Source: ZC4RG30 sp040508085 (GTDB lineage: Bacteria > Pseudomonadota > Gammaproteobacteria > Steroidobacterales > Steroidobacteraceae). From it: DNA of 64,000 nt. Positions within the stretch are counted from its first letter, which is position 1; each line of letters starts with the position of its first letter. The notes beneath the pieces are model-generated. The model was not told the origin of the DNA and did not search any database. It saw only the letters and a program-made list of their open reading frames with translations. A program made the position numbers and the translations under genes. Shown here piece by piece: positions 32,758 to 41,046 of the stretch. The stretch is taken from contig JBEVNO010000149.1 in assembly GCA_040508085.1 (NCBI GenBank), positions 57,592 through 121,591 of the forward strand. The letters are read 5' to 3'.

Positions 32758-35518
32758 GCGCCAGCATGTGATGGATCCGGTGTGCCAGCTCGTCCAGCTC
32801 GAAAGGCTTGGTCATCACCGCCACTTCGCCGCGCAGCGACTGCGCCGAGGTGATGAGCTCGTGCTGCGAATAGCCGGTGATGAAGATCACCTTCAGGTCA
32901 GGCCGCAGTGAACGGGCGTGATCCGCCAGCTGCCTGCCGTTCATGCCACCTGGCAGGCCCACATCGGTGACCAGCAGGTCGATGTGCAGGTCCGATTTCA
33001 GCACGCAGAGACCGGCATTGCCGTCGGCCGCCTCGATGGTGGAATAGCCCACCTCCGAGAGCAGCTCGTTCACCATGGTGCGCACGGGTGCCTCGTCGTC
33101 GACGATCAGGATGGTTTCACCGTGCCTGGCCTGCGGCAGCGCCGCCGTGTCGTCGGGGTGGATGGCGTTCTGCTCCGCCTCGCCGATATAGCGTGGCAGA
33201 TAGAGGCATACCGTCGTGCCCGCTCCGGGAGCGGACTCGATATGCACCTGCCCGCCGGACTGCTGGGCAAAGCCGTAGATCATGGACAGGCCGAGGCCAG
33301 TACCTGCGCCAGCGGGCTTGGTGGTGAAGAAAGGATCAAACGCGCGCGCCAGCACTTCCGGCGCCATGCCGGTGCCGGTATCGCGGATGCACAGGGACAG
33401 GTACTCGCCTTCCGGCACCTCGAGATTGCGCGCTATGACAGCGCTGAGCTTGCGGTTGCGCGCCGTGATGGTGATACGGCCACCATGCGGCATGGCGTCG
33501 CGCGCATTCAGGCACAGATTCAGCACCGCGTTCTCCAGCTGCGAGACATCCACCCGCGCCAGCCACAGTCCAGGAGCGGCATCGACCTCGATGCGGATCT
33601 CAGGCCCCGCCGTCCGCTGCACCAGGTCGAGCAGGCCGTCGACCAGGCCAGCGATATCGGTGGCCTGCGGCAGCAGCGTCTGCTTGCGCGAAAAGGCCAG
33701 CAAGCGGTGCGTCAGTGCTGCAGCCCGCCGGGTCGCGCCGCGTGCCACGGAGAGGTAGTTCTCCAGATCATCCAGGCGCCCCTGCGACAGACGCAGGCTC
33801 ATCAGCTGCAGCGATCCGGACAGCCCAGCCAGCAGGTTGTTGAAGTCATGCGCCAGCCCACCGGTGAGCTGCCCCACTGCTTCCATTTTCTGCGAATGCC
33901 GCAGCGCCTCTTCGGCGGCGCGCAGCTGCGTGATGTCACGCCCGACGATGTGGAACAGGCTGGAACCTGAGTGTGGCGTGGCCGTCCACATGATGGTTCG
34001 GGCGCTGCCATCCCGGCACAGCACATGGTTGATGAAGCCGGTCAGCGCCTCCCCCGCCGCAAGGCGCCGCATGGAATCCACCGTCGCGGCGTGATCCGCA
34101 ACGTCAATGATCTCGAGCAGCGGCCTGCTCAGCAGCTCCGCCTCGCTCCACCCCAGTGACGTTGACCAGGCGGGATTGATCGCCTTGAGATAGCCGTCAG
34201 CCGCGGCCGTACCCATCAGGTCGTTGGTGGATTCCCATAAGCGGTCACGCTCCAGCGTGCGATCGCGCAGCTGCAGCTCGCTCTCCTTCTGGTCGGTGAT
34301 GTCGCGGGCGGAGCAGTAGATCCGGCCTTCGTCGGGCACTGCCACCCATGACAACCAGCGCCATCCGCCGTGCTTGTGGCGATAGCGGTTTTCGAAGCGC
34401 AGCGCCGGCACTCCATGTTCATGGGCGTCCTGCCAGGCCTGGCGCGTGCGCTGCAGGTCATCGGGGTGGATGAAGTCGAAGAACACCGTGGCGGCCAGCT
34501 CCGCTTCGCTCCAGCCCAGGGCAGCCAGCCAGGCTGGGTTGGAGGCCTCGAAGTAGCCGGCTGAATTGATGACACCCAGGATGTCGGGACTGAGCTGCCA
34601 GGTGCGGCCGCGCGCCAGCGAATGCGCGATGACCTTCTGCTCCAGCTCTGCATTCAGGGCCCGCAGGTTGGTCAACGCACGGTCGCGTTCGCCCTCGATC
34701 AGGCGCCGCTGCTCTGCATTGATCAGCACGCCGGGGAAGTTGACGGCCGTGCCATCCGCCGCCAGCTCCACCATGCCATTGGCCTCGATCCAGTAGTACC
34801 TGCCATCGGCGCGGCGCACCCGGTACTGGTGGGCGTATGGGCCGCCGGTGGCCAGCACCCGCGATATCGCTTCGACGAGGGCAGTTTTGTCCTGCGGGTG
34901 CACGGTGGAAGTCACCTGCTCCAGGCTCAGGCCGACCCGGCCCAGCTCCGGATCCAGCCCGAAGCTCAGCGCGAATGCCTCATCCACGGTGAAGCTGTTG
35001 GAAGGCACGTGCCAGACCCAGGTGCCGATGATGGCGCCGGCAGCCAGCGCGAGGCGTACCCGCTCGGCGTCCATCTTCGAACGGGCCTGCGCCTTGACCG
35101 TAGCCGTGGTCTCCTGCCCCACGCGCAGCACGCCCACGATCCGGCCTGCCTCGCGCAGCGGGCTGTAGGTGAAGGTCCACCAGGTATCCTCGGCATAACC
35201 CTTGCGTGTCATCTTCAGGTGCATGTTCTCGAAGTGCACCGACTCGCCCGCCATCGCCCGCTCCACCAGCGGTTCGATGTCGGTCCACACTTCATGCCAG
35301 ACCTCATCAAAGGGTCGCCCCAGTGCCGCGGGATGGCGGTTGCCCAGGAAGGGGATGTAGGCGTGGTTGTAGATCAGCGTCTTCGCGGCGCCCCATGCCG
35401 CACACATGGCCATGCTGCTGTCCATGATGATGTCGTAGGTGGTGACGAGCGCTGCCGACCAGGTGTGCCGTGGCCCGAGAGGCGTGTGGCTCCAGTCGAA
35501 TTCATTCAAGGACGGCAT
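32744..35518 (-). CDS. Hybrid sensor histidine kinase with several PAS domains
   Basis: A 924-residue soluble sensor with no membrane segments. About four PAS-type units fill residues 1-545 (for example HPQDKTALVEAISRVL, YFEASNPAWLAALGWSEAELAATVF and YLKAINPAWSTSLGWSEAELLSRPLL). The HisKA phospho-site is in QLTGGLAHDFNNLLAG (about 560), ATP site in NLCLNARDAM, DTGTGMAPEV and GTGLGLSMIYGF. A C-terminal receiver has its aspartate in LLVTDVGLPGGMNG and lysine in MTKPFE. It senses a cytosolic signal; the output partner is not nearby. A dyad lies upstream of the start. Confidence 0.9.
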   Translation of the reverse strand: MPSLNEFDWSHTPLGPRHTWSAALVTTYDIIMDSSMAMCAAWGAAKTLIYNHAYIPFLGNRHPAALGRPFDEVWHEVWTDIEPLVERAMAGESVHFENMHLKMTRKGYAEDTWWTFTYSPLREAGRIVGVLRVGQETTATVKAQARSKMDAERVRLALAAGAIIGTWVWHVPSNSFTVDEAFALSFGLDPELGRVGLSLEQVTSTVHPQDKTALVEAISRVLATGGPYAHQYRVRRADGRYYWIEANGMVELAADGTAVNFPGVLINAEQRRLIEGERDRALTNLRALNAELEQKVIAHSLARGRTWQLSPDILGVINSAGYFEASNPAWLAALGWSEAELAATVFFDFIHPDDLQRTRQAWQDAHEHGVPALRFENRYRHKHGGWRWLSWVAVPDEGRIYCSARDITDQKESELQLRDRTLERDRLWESTNDLMGTAAADGYLKAINPAWSTSLGWSEAELLSRPLLEIIDVADHAATVDSMRRLAAGEALTGFINHVLCRDGSARTIMWTATPHSGSSLFHIVGRDITQLRAAEEALRHSQKMEAVGQLTGGLAHDFNNLLAGLSGSLQLMSLRLSQGRLDDLENYLSVARGATRRAAALTHRLLAFSRKQTLLPQATDIAGLVDGLLDLVQRTAGPEIRIEVDAAPGLWLARVDVSQLENAVLNLCLNARDAMPHGGRITITARNRKLSAVIARNLEVPEGEYLSLCIRDTGTGMAPEVLARAFDPFFTTKPAGAGTGLGLSMIYGFAQQSGGQVHIESAPGAGTTVCLYLPRYIGEAEQNAIHPDDTAALPQARHGETILIVDDEAPVRTMVNELLSEVGYSTIEAADGNAGLCVLKSDLHIDLLVTDVGLPGGMNGRQLADHARSLRPDLKVIFITGYSQHELITSAQSLRGEVAVMTKPFELDELAHRIHHMLAPQAV

Positions 35519-35534
35519 ACGGAAGGCGGTGGCC

Positions 35535-35555
35535 CTGTCAGGCGAGGACTGACAG
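35535..35555 (-). promoter_or_regulatory. Inverted repeat 17 bp upstream of the histidine kinase start
   Basis: CTGTCAG and CTGACAG form a perfect 7 bp dyad with a 7 nt spacer. It lies in the 5' region of the kinase gene, so it could be an operator or a leader hairpin. No partner regulator is identified. Confidence 0.4.
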
Positions 35556-35631
35556 TTTAGGGCGTCACCGCCCGCAGGTACGGCGTGGCTTGTGGGACCG
35601 GCAGCCCTTGTGTTGTCAGAGATTGCGCCTC

Positions 35632-35650
35632 ATGCGGCACGATGCCGCAT
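35632..35650 (-). other. Hairpin after the SmpA-like gene
   Basis: ATGCGGCA (35632-35639) and TGCCGCAT (35643-35650) form a perfect 8 bp stem with a 3 nt loop, 5 bp past the stop of the leftward gene at 35656. There is no T-run, so termination is plausible but unproven. Confidence 0.5.
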
Positions 35651-35655
35651 ACACC

Positions 35656-36102
35656 CTACCGCAGCACTGGCGGCTGGATGGCCACCACCACGCGCTCGCG
35701 CAGCGTGACGCTGCCGCCCAGGAACCCCGTGGCGCCGATCTCCGTCGCATAGAGCAGCAGGCGCCGGTCATCCTCGTTGCGCAGCGAGGTCGGCACGCCG
35801 AGCAACGCGATGACCTGCAACTCGCTCATGCCGGGGCGCAGTTGTTGCCAGCGGGAAGCATCGAGCCACTGGATAGTGCCGGGAGTGATGGCATTGCCAG
35901 CAGGCGCGCGCGGTGCGGAGGCCGCGGCAGCCGGGACGGATTGTGCCAGCCGGCTGCGCAGTTCCTCCAGCTGGCGCGACTGCTCCTGCACCTGCCGCTG
36001 CAGCGTGCGCACCGCCTGTTCCAGCTGGGATATCTTGTAATCATCCGCGGCGGCGCCGGCCGGCAACGGACACAGCAGCAGCAGACAGATGAGCCGCTTC
36101 AT
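35656..36102 (-). CDS. Small exported coiled-coil protein with SmpA/OmlA-like domain
   Basis: A 148-residue protein starting with a signal peptide (KRLICLLLLCPLPAGAAA). A heptad-like stretch of about 35 residues follows (ISQLEQAVRTLQRQVQEQ), then a Pro/Ala linker. The C-terminal half has RPGMSELQVIALLGVPTSLR and a beta-rich end, the pattern of the SmpA/OmlA (BamE-like) fold. It lacks a lipobox cysteine, so it is likely periplasmic. Function is unknown; an envelope assembly or stress role is a guess from the fold. It is a single gene between hairpins. Confidence 0.62.
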   Translation of the reverse strand: MKRLICLLLLCPLPAGAAADDYKISQLEQAVRTLQRQVQEQSRQLEELRSRLAQSVPAAAASAPRAPAGNAITPGTIQWLDASRWQQLRPGMSELQVIALLGVPTSLRNEDDRRLLLYATEIGATGFLGGSVTLRERVVVAIQPPVLR

Positions 36103-36127
36103 CAGCGGAGCATAGAACGGAACGTGG

Positions 36128-36157
36128 GAAAGGGTCACGCCGCGGCAGCGTGACCCT
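36128..36157 (-). terminator. Rho-independent terminator after the hemerythrin gene
   Basis: On the minus strand AGGGTCACGC-N7-GCGTGACCCT gives a perfect 10 bp stem, directly followed by TTCCC. It lies 43 bp past the hemerythrin stop. The T-run is short, so efficiency may be moderate. Confidence 0.72.
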
Positions 36158-36199
36158 GGTCTGGCGCGGGCCAGGCCGGCAGTCGGCCGGCAGTAGTTC

Positions 36200-36721
36200 T
36201 CAGCCCGCGAGCTTCTTGTTGCGCTTCTGCTCGGATTGCAGCTCGTTCTTGCGCAGGAACATGTCATGGCCCAGGGCTTTGAGGTCCATGTCGGACTTGC
36301 GGGCCTCGGCGAACATTCCGCCCGGCTGCTCCTCCTCCTTCACATGGTGCTTGATCATCTCGGACAGCACCTTCACCTTGGCGTCGTAATAATCATCCGC
36401 CGGCGTGGAAGCCTCGATCTGCGCGATGAGCTTCTTGGCGCCGTCATGCTCGACCACCGCCTCGTGGTGCATGTCTTCATCACCAGTGGCTTCGATGAAG
36501 GCAGGATAGAAAATCTCCTCCTCGATCTGCGCATGCACCGTGAGCGCGCCGCAGATCTGCGTCGCGAGCTTCAGCTTCTTCGCCGCGCTCTCGGTGTTCT
36601 CGAATTCCTCGAACCAGCCCGCCACCTCCCGGTGGTCCGCCTTCAACAATGCGATGGCATCCTTCGGTGCATCCTTTGCCGACTTGGCCTTGGCCCCCGC
36701 GGGCTGCGTTGCTTTGCTCAT
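36200..36721 (-). CDS. Hemerythrin HHE-domain protein
   Basis: A 173-residue cytosolic four-helix protein. Metal-ligand motifs are in order: LLKADHREVAGWFEEFE (about 30-45), HAQIEEEIFYPAF, HHEAVVEHDGAKKLI and MIKHHVKEEEQ. This is the di-iron HHE pattern of bacterial hemerythrins that bind or sense oxygen, NO or peroxide, or store iron. The N- and C-terminal ends are Lys/Ala-rich. AGGAG lies 9 nt before the ATG at 36721. It is followed by its own terminator and divergent from the phosphatase-like gene. Confidence 0.88.
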   Translation of the reverse strand: MSKATQPAGAKAKSAKDAPKDAIALLKADHREVAGWFEEFENTESAAKKLKLATQICGALTVHAQIEEEIFYPAFIEATGDEDMHHEAVVEHDGAKKLIAQIEASTPADDYYDAKVKVLSEMIKHHVKEEEQPGGMFAEARKSDMDLKALGHDMFLRKNELQSEQKRNKKLAG

Positions 36722-36887
36722 GAAAATCACTCCTGACAATTGCTTGAAGACCCCGCTGCATAATCTGATGGTCGGCAGCAGCGCGCGTAATAGCGCGCGA
36801 CATGCTTCGAGCGTCAGTCAGCTCCTACGACAGAAGATGTGGCTTTTCACTTAGCCAGGAATGCGTTGTGGAGCACGGTGCAAACCT

Positions 36888-37691
36888 ATGCTGCAATCCA
36901 TCACTTCACTGTTCCGTGACGCGCCCCGTACCAGATGGCCCAGCCGGCTGCTGTTGGTGCGCCATGGCCAGAGTGCCGGCAATGTGGCGCTGGACGCGGC
37001 ACATGCTGCGGGTCTGGCACGCATCGACATCGCCGACCGCGACGCAGATGTGCCGCTCAGCGAGCTTGGCGTCACGCAGTCGCGCGCGCTGGGCCGCTGG
37101 CTCGCGCAGCGCCCGCTGCATGAACGGCCGGAGATCGTGCTGAGCTCGCCCTACCAGCGCGCCGTGCAGACCGCCGCGCTGATCCGCGAAGCCGGGGGCC
37201 TGGTGCCCGACGCACCGCCTTTCGTGGTGGATGAACGGCTGCGGGAGCGCGAGTTCGGCATCCTCGACCGCCTCACCCGCGCAGGCATCACCGAACACTT
37301 TCCCGAGCAGGCCGAATTCCGCAGCCGCCTCGGCAAGTTCTACCATCGCCCTCCAGGTGGTGAGAGCTGGTGCGATGTGATCCTGCGGCTGCGCAGTGCC
37401 GTGGACACGCTGAGCCTGCATTACCCGGGGCGCCGCATACTCGTGGTCAGCCATGAAGTGGTGGTGCTGTGCCTGCGTTACCTTCTTGAGGAGCTGGACG
37501 AGGCCCGTATCCTCGCCATCGACAATCAGGGGGACGTGGCCAATTGCGCCGTGACTGAATATGGCTACCAGCCTGGTGGCCCGGCCAAGGATGGTTCACT
37601 GGTGCTGATGCGCTACAACGAGACTGCGCCACTGCAGCAGGATGGCGCCGCCGTCACCACCGCGCCGGATGCCAACGTGGCCGCCCGATGA
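36888..37691 (+). CDS. Histidine phosphatase superfamily (phosphoglycerate mutase-like) protein
   Basis: A 267-residue protein with the superfamily core: LLLVRHGQSAGN holds the phospho-accepting His, LSSPYQRAVQTAAL the substrate Arg, ERLREREFGILD the acidic residue and ILVVSHEVVV the second His. About 20 residues precede the core and 30 low-complexity residues follow it. Probable phosphatase rather than mutase; substrate unknown. ATG 36888 is preferred; an in-frame ATG at 36861 is the alternative. The stop overlaps nnrD by 4 bp. Confidence 0.82.
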   Translation: MLQSITSLFRDAPRTRWPSRLLLVRHGQSAGNVALDAAHAAGLARIDIADRDADVPLSELGVTQSRALGRWLAQRPLHERPEIVLSSPYQRAVQTAALIREAGGLVPDAPPFVVDERLREREFGILDRLTRAGITEHFPEQAEFRSRLGKFYHRPPGGESWCDVILRLRSAVDTLSLHYPGRRILVVSHEVVVLCLRYLLEELDEARILAIDNQGDVANCAVTEYGYQPGGPAKDGSLVLMRYNETAPLQQDGAAVTTAPDANVAAR

Positions 37692-38575
37692 GTGCCCAGC
37701 CGGTTACACGCAACCTGTTGCGCAGCCTGCCGCTGCCCGCAGTGGACTCCGGCTGTGACAAGAACGGCCGCGGCAAAGTGCTGGTGGTGGGCGGCTCGCA
37801 TATCTCGGCGGGGGGTGCGCTGCTGGGCGGAATGAGCGCGCTGCGGGCCGGAGCCGGCAAGGTGTTGCTGGCCGTTCCGGAATCGCTGGCGCACCAGGTG
37901 GGTGTGAGCTTTCCGGAGGCCGGCGTAACGGGCTTCGCCACCACTGCCGCGGGGCACCCGGTACCGCAGGCGGCCGCCGAGCAGCTGGCCGCGCATTTCG
38001 CTGAAGCCGATGCGGCATTGATAGGACCTGGGCTGATGGAGGCGGCCTCGGCACAGCAGCTGGTTGCGCTGCTGCTGCCTACCACCACCGGGCCGGCCTT
38101 CGTGATCGACGGCATGGCCATCACCGGCCTGTGGAACAGCGTGCCCGCTCTGGTGCCTCACCAGGGCAGGCTCGTCATCACCCCGCACGCCGGTGAAATG
38201 GCGCATCTCACCGGCGCATCACGGGAGCAGATCGAGCGCGACACGGAGGGCTTTGCGCTGCGTGCCGCCGCGCATCTGGGTTGCGTGGTGATACTCAAAG
38301 GGCCTTCCACGGTCATTGCACAGCCAGATGGCCAGCTCCATGTGTATGCGGGCGATTTGCCCGGTCTGGGCACCTCCGGATCCGGGGACGTTCTGGCCGG
38401 CGTGCTTACCGGCCTTCTGGCAAGAGGCGCAGATGTGCTGACGGCTGCAGTGTGGGCTGTGCATCTGCATGCGCAGGCGGGCGAGCGGCTGTCGCAGAGT
38501 GTGGGGCCAGTAGGTTTCCTGGCGCGCGAGCTGCCTGCCCAGATTCCCGCCCTGATGCACTCGCTGGCGCTGTAG
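37688..38575 (+). CDS. nnrD: ADP/ATP-dependent NAD(P)H-hydrate dehydratase
   Basis: A 295-residue ribokinase-like enzyme that repairs damaged NADHX and NADPHX. KVLVVGGSHISAGGALLGGMSALRAGAGKV at the N-terminus, VITPHAGEMAHLTG, VILKGPSTVIA and the anion-hole GTSGSGDVLAGVLTGLL are diagnostic. The epimerase half (NnrE) usually fused in E. coli is absent, so only the dehydratase is encoded here. ATGA overlap couples it to the phosphatase-like gene. The last 170 bp lie antisense to the GIY-YIG gene. Confidence 0.9.
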   Translation: MSAQPVTRNLLRSLPLPAVDSGCDKNGRGKVLVVGGSHISAGGALLGGMSALRAGAGKVLLAVPESLAHQVGVSFPEAGVTGFATTAAGHPVPQAAAEQLAAHFAEADAALIGPGLMEAASAQQLVALLLPTTTGPAFVIDGMAITGLWNSVPALVPHQGRLVITPHAGEMAHLTGASREQIERDTEGFALRAAAHLGCVVILKGPSTVIAQPDGQLHVYAGDLPGLGTSGSGDVLAGVLTGLLARGADVLTAAVWAVHLHAQAGERLSQSVGPVGFLARELPAQIPALMHSLAL

Positions 38576-39014
38576 CGGTGCCCGCACCAGCTTCGCGATT
38601 CAGCAGTGGCATGTCCTGCATCAGGCAGGAACGGATCAGCCGCAGCTCCTGGCCCAGTGCATCAGCGGCCGGTATCCAGGCCCGGATGGCCATCACGGGC
38701 ATCCGGCACTCCTCTGCATACAGCGCACTGATCCAGGCGTAGAGGGGCCGCAGCGCAGGCTCGCGGATCCACCAGGGGACCTCGCTCTGCAGCCACGGCC
38801 GGGCGGCGGTGATGTGCTGTGCGTAGCGCCTGGCGGGCGAGCGGCTCTGGCCGACGTAGCGCACCTGCTGGAAATCGCGCGGATCGCTGAGCGTGTAGAG
38901 GGCGACCTCGCCGCCCGACGGATCGGCGAATTCAAGTATCTGGCTCGCACGGCAGCGGCGCATGCGCCGCGTGACGGCCAGGCGGCGCTCGTAAACAGGA
39001 GTGTCTTCACTCAC
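38406..39014 (-). CDS. GIY-YIG nuclease-like protein, probably SOS-controlled
   Basis: A 202-residue protein from the GTG at 39014. The GIY-YIG core is visible: ALYTLSDPRDF then VRYVGQSRSPARRYAQHI (about 38-68), the Arg in RRY, and a later E123 in GQELRLIRSCLMQDMPLLNR, the usual catalytic Glu and closing LLN. The last 60 residues are Ala/Pro-rich and antisense to nnrD. An ATG at 39044 is open, but it lies inside a perfect LexA-type dyad (39035-39050), which makes the GTG the better start. It may cut branched or damaged DNA; that is inferred. Confidence 0.7.
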   Translation of the reverse strand: MSEDTPVYERRLAVTRRMRRCRASQILEFADPSGGEVALYTLSDPRDFQQVRYVGQSRSPARRYAQHITAARPWLQSEVPWWIREPALRPLYAWISALYAEECRMPVMAIRAWIPAADALGQELRLIRSCLMQDMPLLNREAGAGTATAPASASGRESGQAARAPGNLLAPHSATAARPPAHADAQPTLQPSAHLRLLPEGR

Positions 39015-39034
39015 GCGGCTATGCTGCCCGAGGC

Positions 39035-39050
39035 CTGTACGCATGTACAG
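39035..39050 (-). promoter_or_regulatory. lexA box: LexA-type SOS box upstream of the GIY-YIG gene
   Basis: CTGTACGCATGTACAG is a perfect 16 bp dyad and an exact match to the gammaproteobacterial LexA pattern CTGT-N8-ACAG, with a further TA after ACAG as in the longer consensus. It ends 21 bp upstream of the GTG start. The rightward receptor gene starts 69 bp away and could also be touched, but the nuclease gene is the closer fit. Confidence 0.62.
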
Positions 39051-39118
39051 TATCCAGGCGCGGGAGCGGCCGATCAGATAGCCTAGCCGGCTCGTGCCGT
39101 CTTCACAGTCAGGGTCTC

Positions 39119-41038
39119 ATGGCGCTCATCAAGAAAACCAAGCTCACCGCCGGTGTCACCAAATCGCCCACTGCGGCTGCACCTCGCAAACCCGCCAGCC
39201 AGCCGCCTGCTGCCGTGGCTGCACCGGCAACACACCAGCAGACCGTCACCGAGCGCATCGCGGCCGCCACCGAGGAGCTGGCCAGCGGCCTCGCGCAGTC
39301 GGCGGCGGCGACCAAGCAGCTCGGCCGCTCCATGGAGCAGATCGCCAGTGGCGCCGAAGAGGCCGCCGGCGCCTCGCAGGAACAGGCCGCGGCCATCAAG
39401 CGCATCGTCGGCGCCCTGGCGGCCGCCCGCAGCGGTGCCGACGCCTCCAATCGCCGCACCGAAACGGTCACGACCTCGCTGGCCGACACATCGGCCCGCA
39501 TCGCGACCTCGCTGCGCGCCATCGAGCGCGGCGCGAGACGGCAGACAGACTCGGTGGCGCTGATCGCCGAACTGGATCGGCGCGCCAAGGACATCGGCGA
39601 GATCACGGGAACCGTCAGCCGCATCTCCGACCAGACCAATCTGCTGGCGCTGAATGCGGCCATCGAGGCCGCCCGCGCCGGTGACAACGGGCGCGGGTTC
39701 GCCGTCGTGGCCGATGAGGTGCGCACCCTTGCGGAAACTTCGGAGCGCAGCGCGCGGGAGGTGCAGCAATTCACCGCCGCGCTCCAGAACGATATCGTGG
39801 CGGTCGGTGAGGCATTGCGGGCCTCGGCCGCGACGGCGCTGCAGGAAGTGGAGGTTGCGGGCAGCGTTTCAGCGGCGCTCGAAGCGCGTCGCGACGACAT
39901 GACCCGCATCGCCGAAGGCAGCCGCGACATCCTCACTGCAGCCCTCGAAGCCGAGCGGGCAGCAGTCGAGGCGCAGAAGGGTGCCGAACAGATCGCGAGC
40001 GCAGCCGAACAACAATCCGCCGGCGCGACCGAGGCGCAGACCGCCGTCAACCAGCAGGCGAAGGCGCTGGACCAGGGCCAGTCGGCAGCCCAGGGCCTGG
40101 CGGCGCTCGCCGATGAACTGCGTGCCGGTGGTGGCCGCAGTTCCGCCGCACTGCAGATTGGCGCGAGCGCGGAGGAGCTGTCCGCATCGATCCAGCAGCT
40201 GTCCGGCGCCGCCGCCGAGGTCATGGCCGCGATCGAACAGATCAATCGCGCGGCACAGCTGCAGTCCGCCGCCACCCAGCAGACATCCGCCGCACTGACC
40301 CAGATCGAGAAGAGCGCCAGGGTCGCGCAGCAGAGCAGCCAGAGCGCCAGCGAACGGGTCCTCGGCCTCGCCGACTCGCTGCAGCAGGGCCGGGCCGCCA
40401 TCGATGGCCTGGTCTCGGGGGTGTCCATTTCGTTGCAGGACACACGCTCGAGCATCGTCACCATCAAGGGCCTGGAGAGCGTGGGCCGCAAGATCGAGAA
40501 GATCATCGACGCGATCGCGCTGATTGCCGTGCAGACCGGCATGCTGGCCGTCAGTGGCGCGGTGGAAGCCGCCCGCGCCGGTGAATCCGGCCGTGGTTTC
40601 GCGGTGGTGTCCAATGACATCCGCAGCCTGTCACGCGAAGCCTCCGAGAATGTCGAACGGGCCAAGGACACCGTGCGCGGCATCCTCGACCAGATCGCGC
40701 TGCTGCGCGGTGACCTGGAACAGGTCATCGGCCTGTCTGAAATCGAAGTGCAGAACAGCCGCACCATACTGGCCGGCCTGCAGAACATCGAGAAGGAAGT
40801 CACCGCGCTGGGCATCGCCAGCAGGTCCATCCTCGAGGGTGCGGACAGCATCCTCGGCGCCACCTCGGAGATGACCAGTGCGGCCCGGCAGATTGCCGCA
40901 GCGGCCGAGGAAGCCAGTTCCGCCAGCCGGGAAGCTGCCACCGCCGGTACCGAACAGTCCCGCGGCGTGGAAGACCTGGCCGCCGGCATCGAAGAAATCG
41001 CGACACTGGCGGATGAACTGAAGCAGCGCCCGTCCTGA
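39119..41038 (+). CDS. Soluble methyl-accepting chemotaxis protein with two signalling tips
   Basis: A 639-residue receptor with no membrane segment or recognisable ligand domain. A Pro/Ala-rich N-terminus of about 40 residues is followed by long Ala/Gln/Glu heptads. Tip 1 (about 169-205) has the canonical SDQTNLLALNAAIEAARAG and GRGFAVVADEVRTLAE. Tip 2 (about 461-505) has IAVQTGMLAVSGAVEAARAG and GRGFAVVSNDIRSLSRE, with both tip Asn residues changed. Each could contact CheA/CheW. It is the first gene of the chemotaxis operon and should form cytosolic arrays. Confidence 0.88.
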   Translation: MALIKKTKLTAGVTKSPTAAAPRKPASQPPAAVAAPATHQQTVTERIAAATEELASGLAQSAAATKQLGRSMEQIASGAEEAAGASQEQAAAIKRIVGALAAARSGADASNRRTETVTTSLADTSARIATSLRAIERGARRQTDSVALIAELDRRAKDIGEITGTVSRISDQTNLLALNAAIEAARAGDNGRGFAVVADEVRTLAETSERSAREVQQFTAALQNDIVAVGEALRASAATALQEVEVAGSVSAALEARRDDMTRIAEGSRDILTAALEAERAAVEAQKGAEQIASAAEQQSAGATEAQTAVNQQAKALDQGQSAAQGLAALADELRAGGGRSSAALQIGASAEELSASIQQLSGAAAEVMAAIEQINRAAQLQSAATQQTSAALTQIEKSARVAQQSSQSASERVLGLADSLQQGRAAIDGLVSGVSISLQDTRSSIVTIKGLESVGRKIEKIIDAIALIAVQTGMLAVSGAVEAARAGESGRGFAVVSNDIRSLSREASENVERAKDTVRGILDQIALLRGDLEQVIGLSEIEVQNSRTILAGLQNIEKEVTALGIASRSILEGADSILGATSEMTSAARQIAAAAEEASSASREAATAGTEQSRGVEDLAAGIEEIATLADELKQRPS

Positions 41039-41046
41039 GAGGCACC

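Noticed and set aside
35656..36267. Longer start for the SmpA-like gene
   Set aside because: The extra N-terminal stretch is Cys/Arg-rich and covers the hemerythrin terminator; the ATG at 36102 starts a proper signal peptide.
36781..36798. GCGCGC-GTAATA-GCGCGC hairpin between hemerythrin and phosphatase-like genes
   Set aside because: Simple alternating GC can give this by chance in such GC-rich DNA; nothing else supports a site.
39109..40989. 626-residue open frame on the minus strand
   Set aside because: It is fully antisense to the receptor gene, is Ser/Ala/Arg-rich low complexity and has no domain; high GC keeps the frame open.
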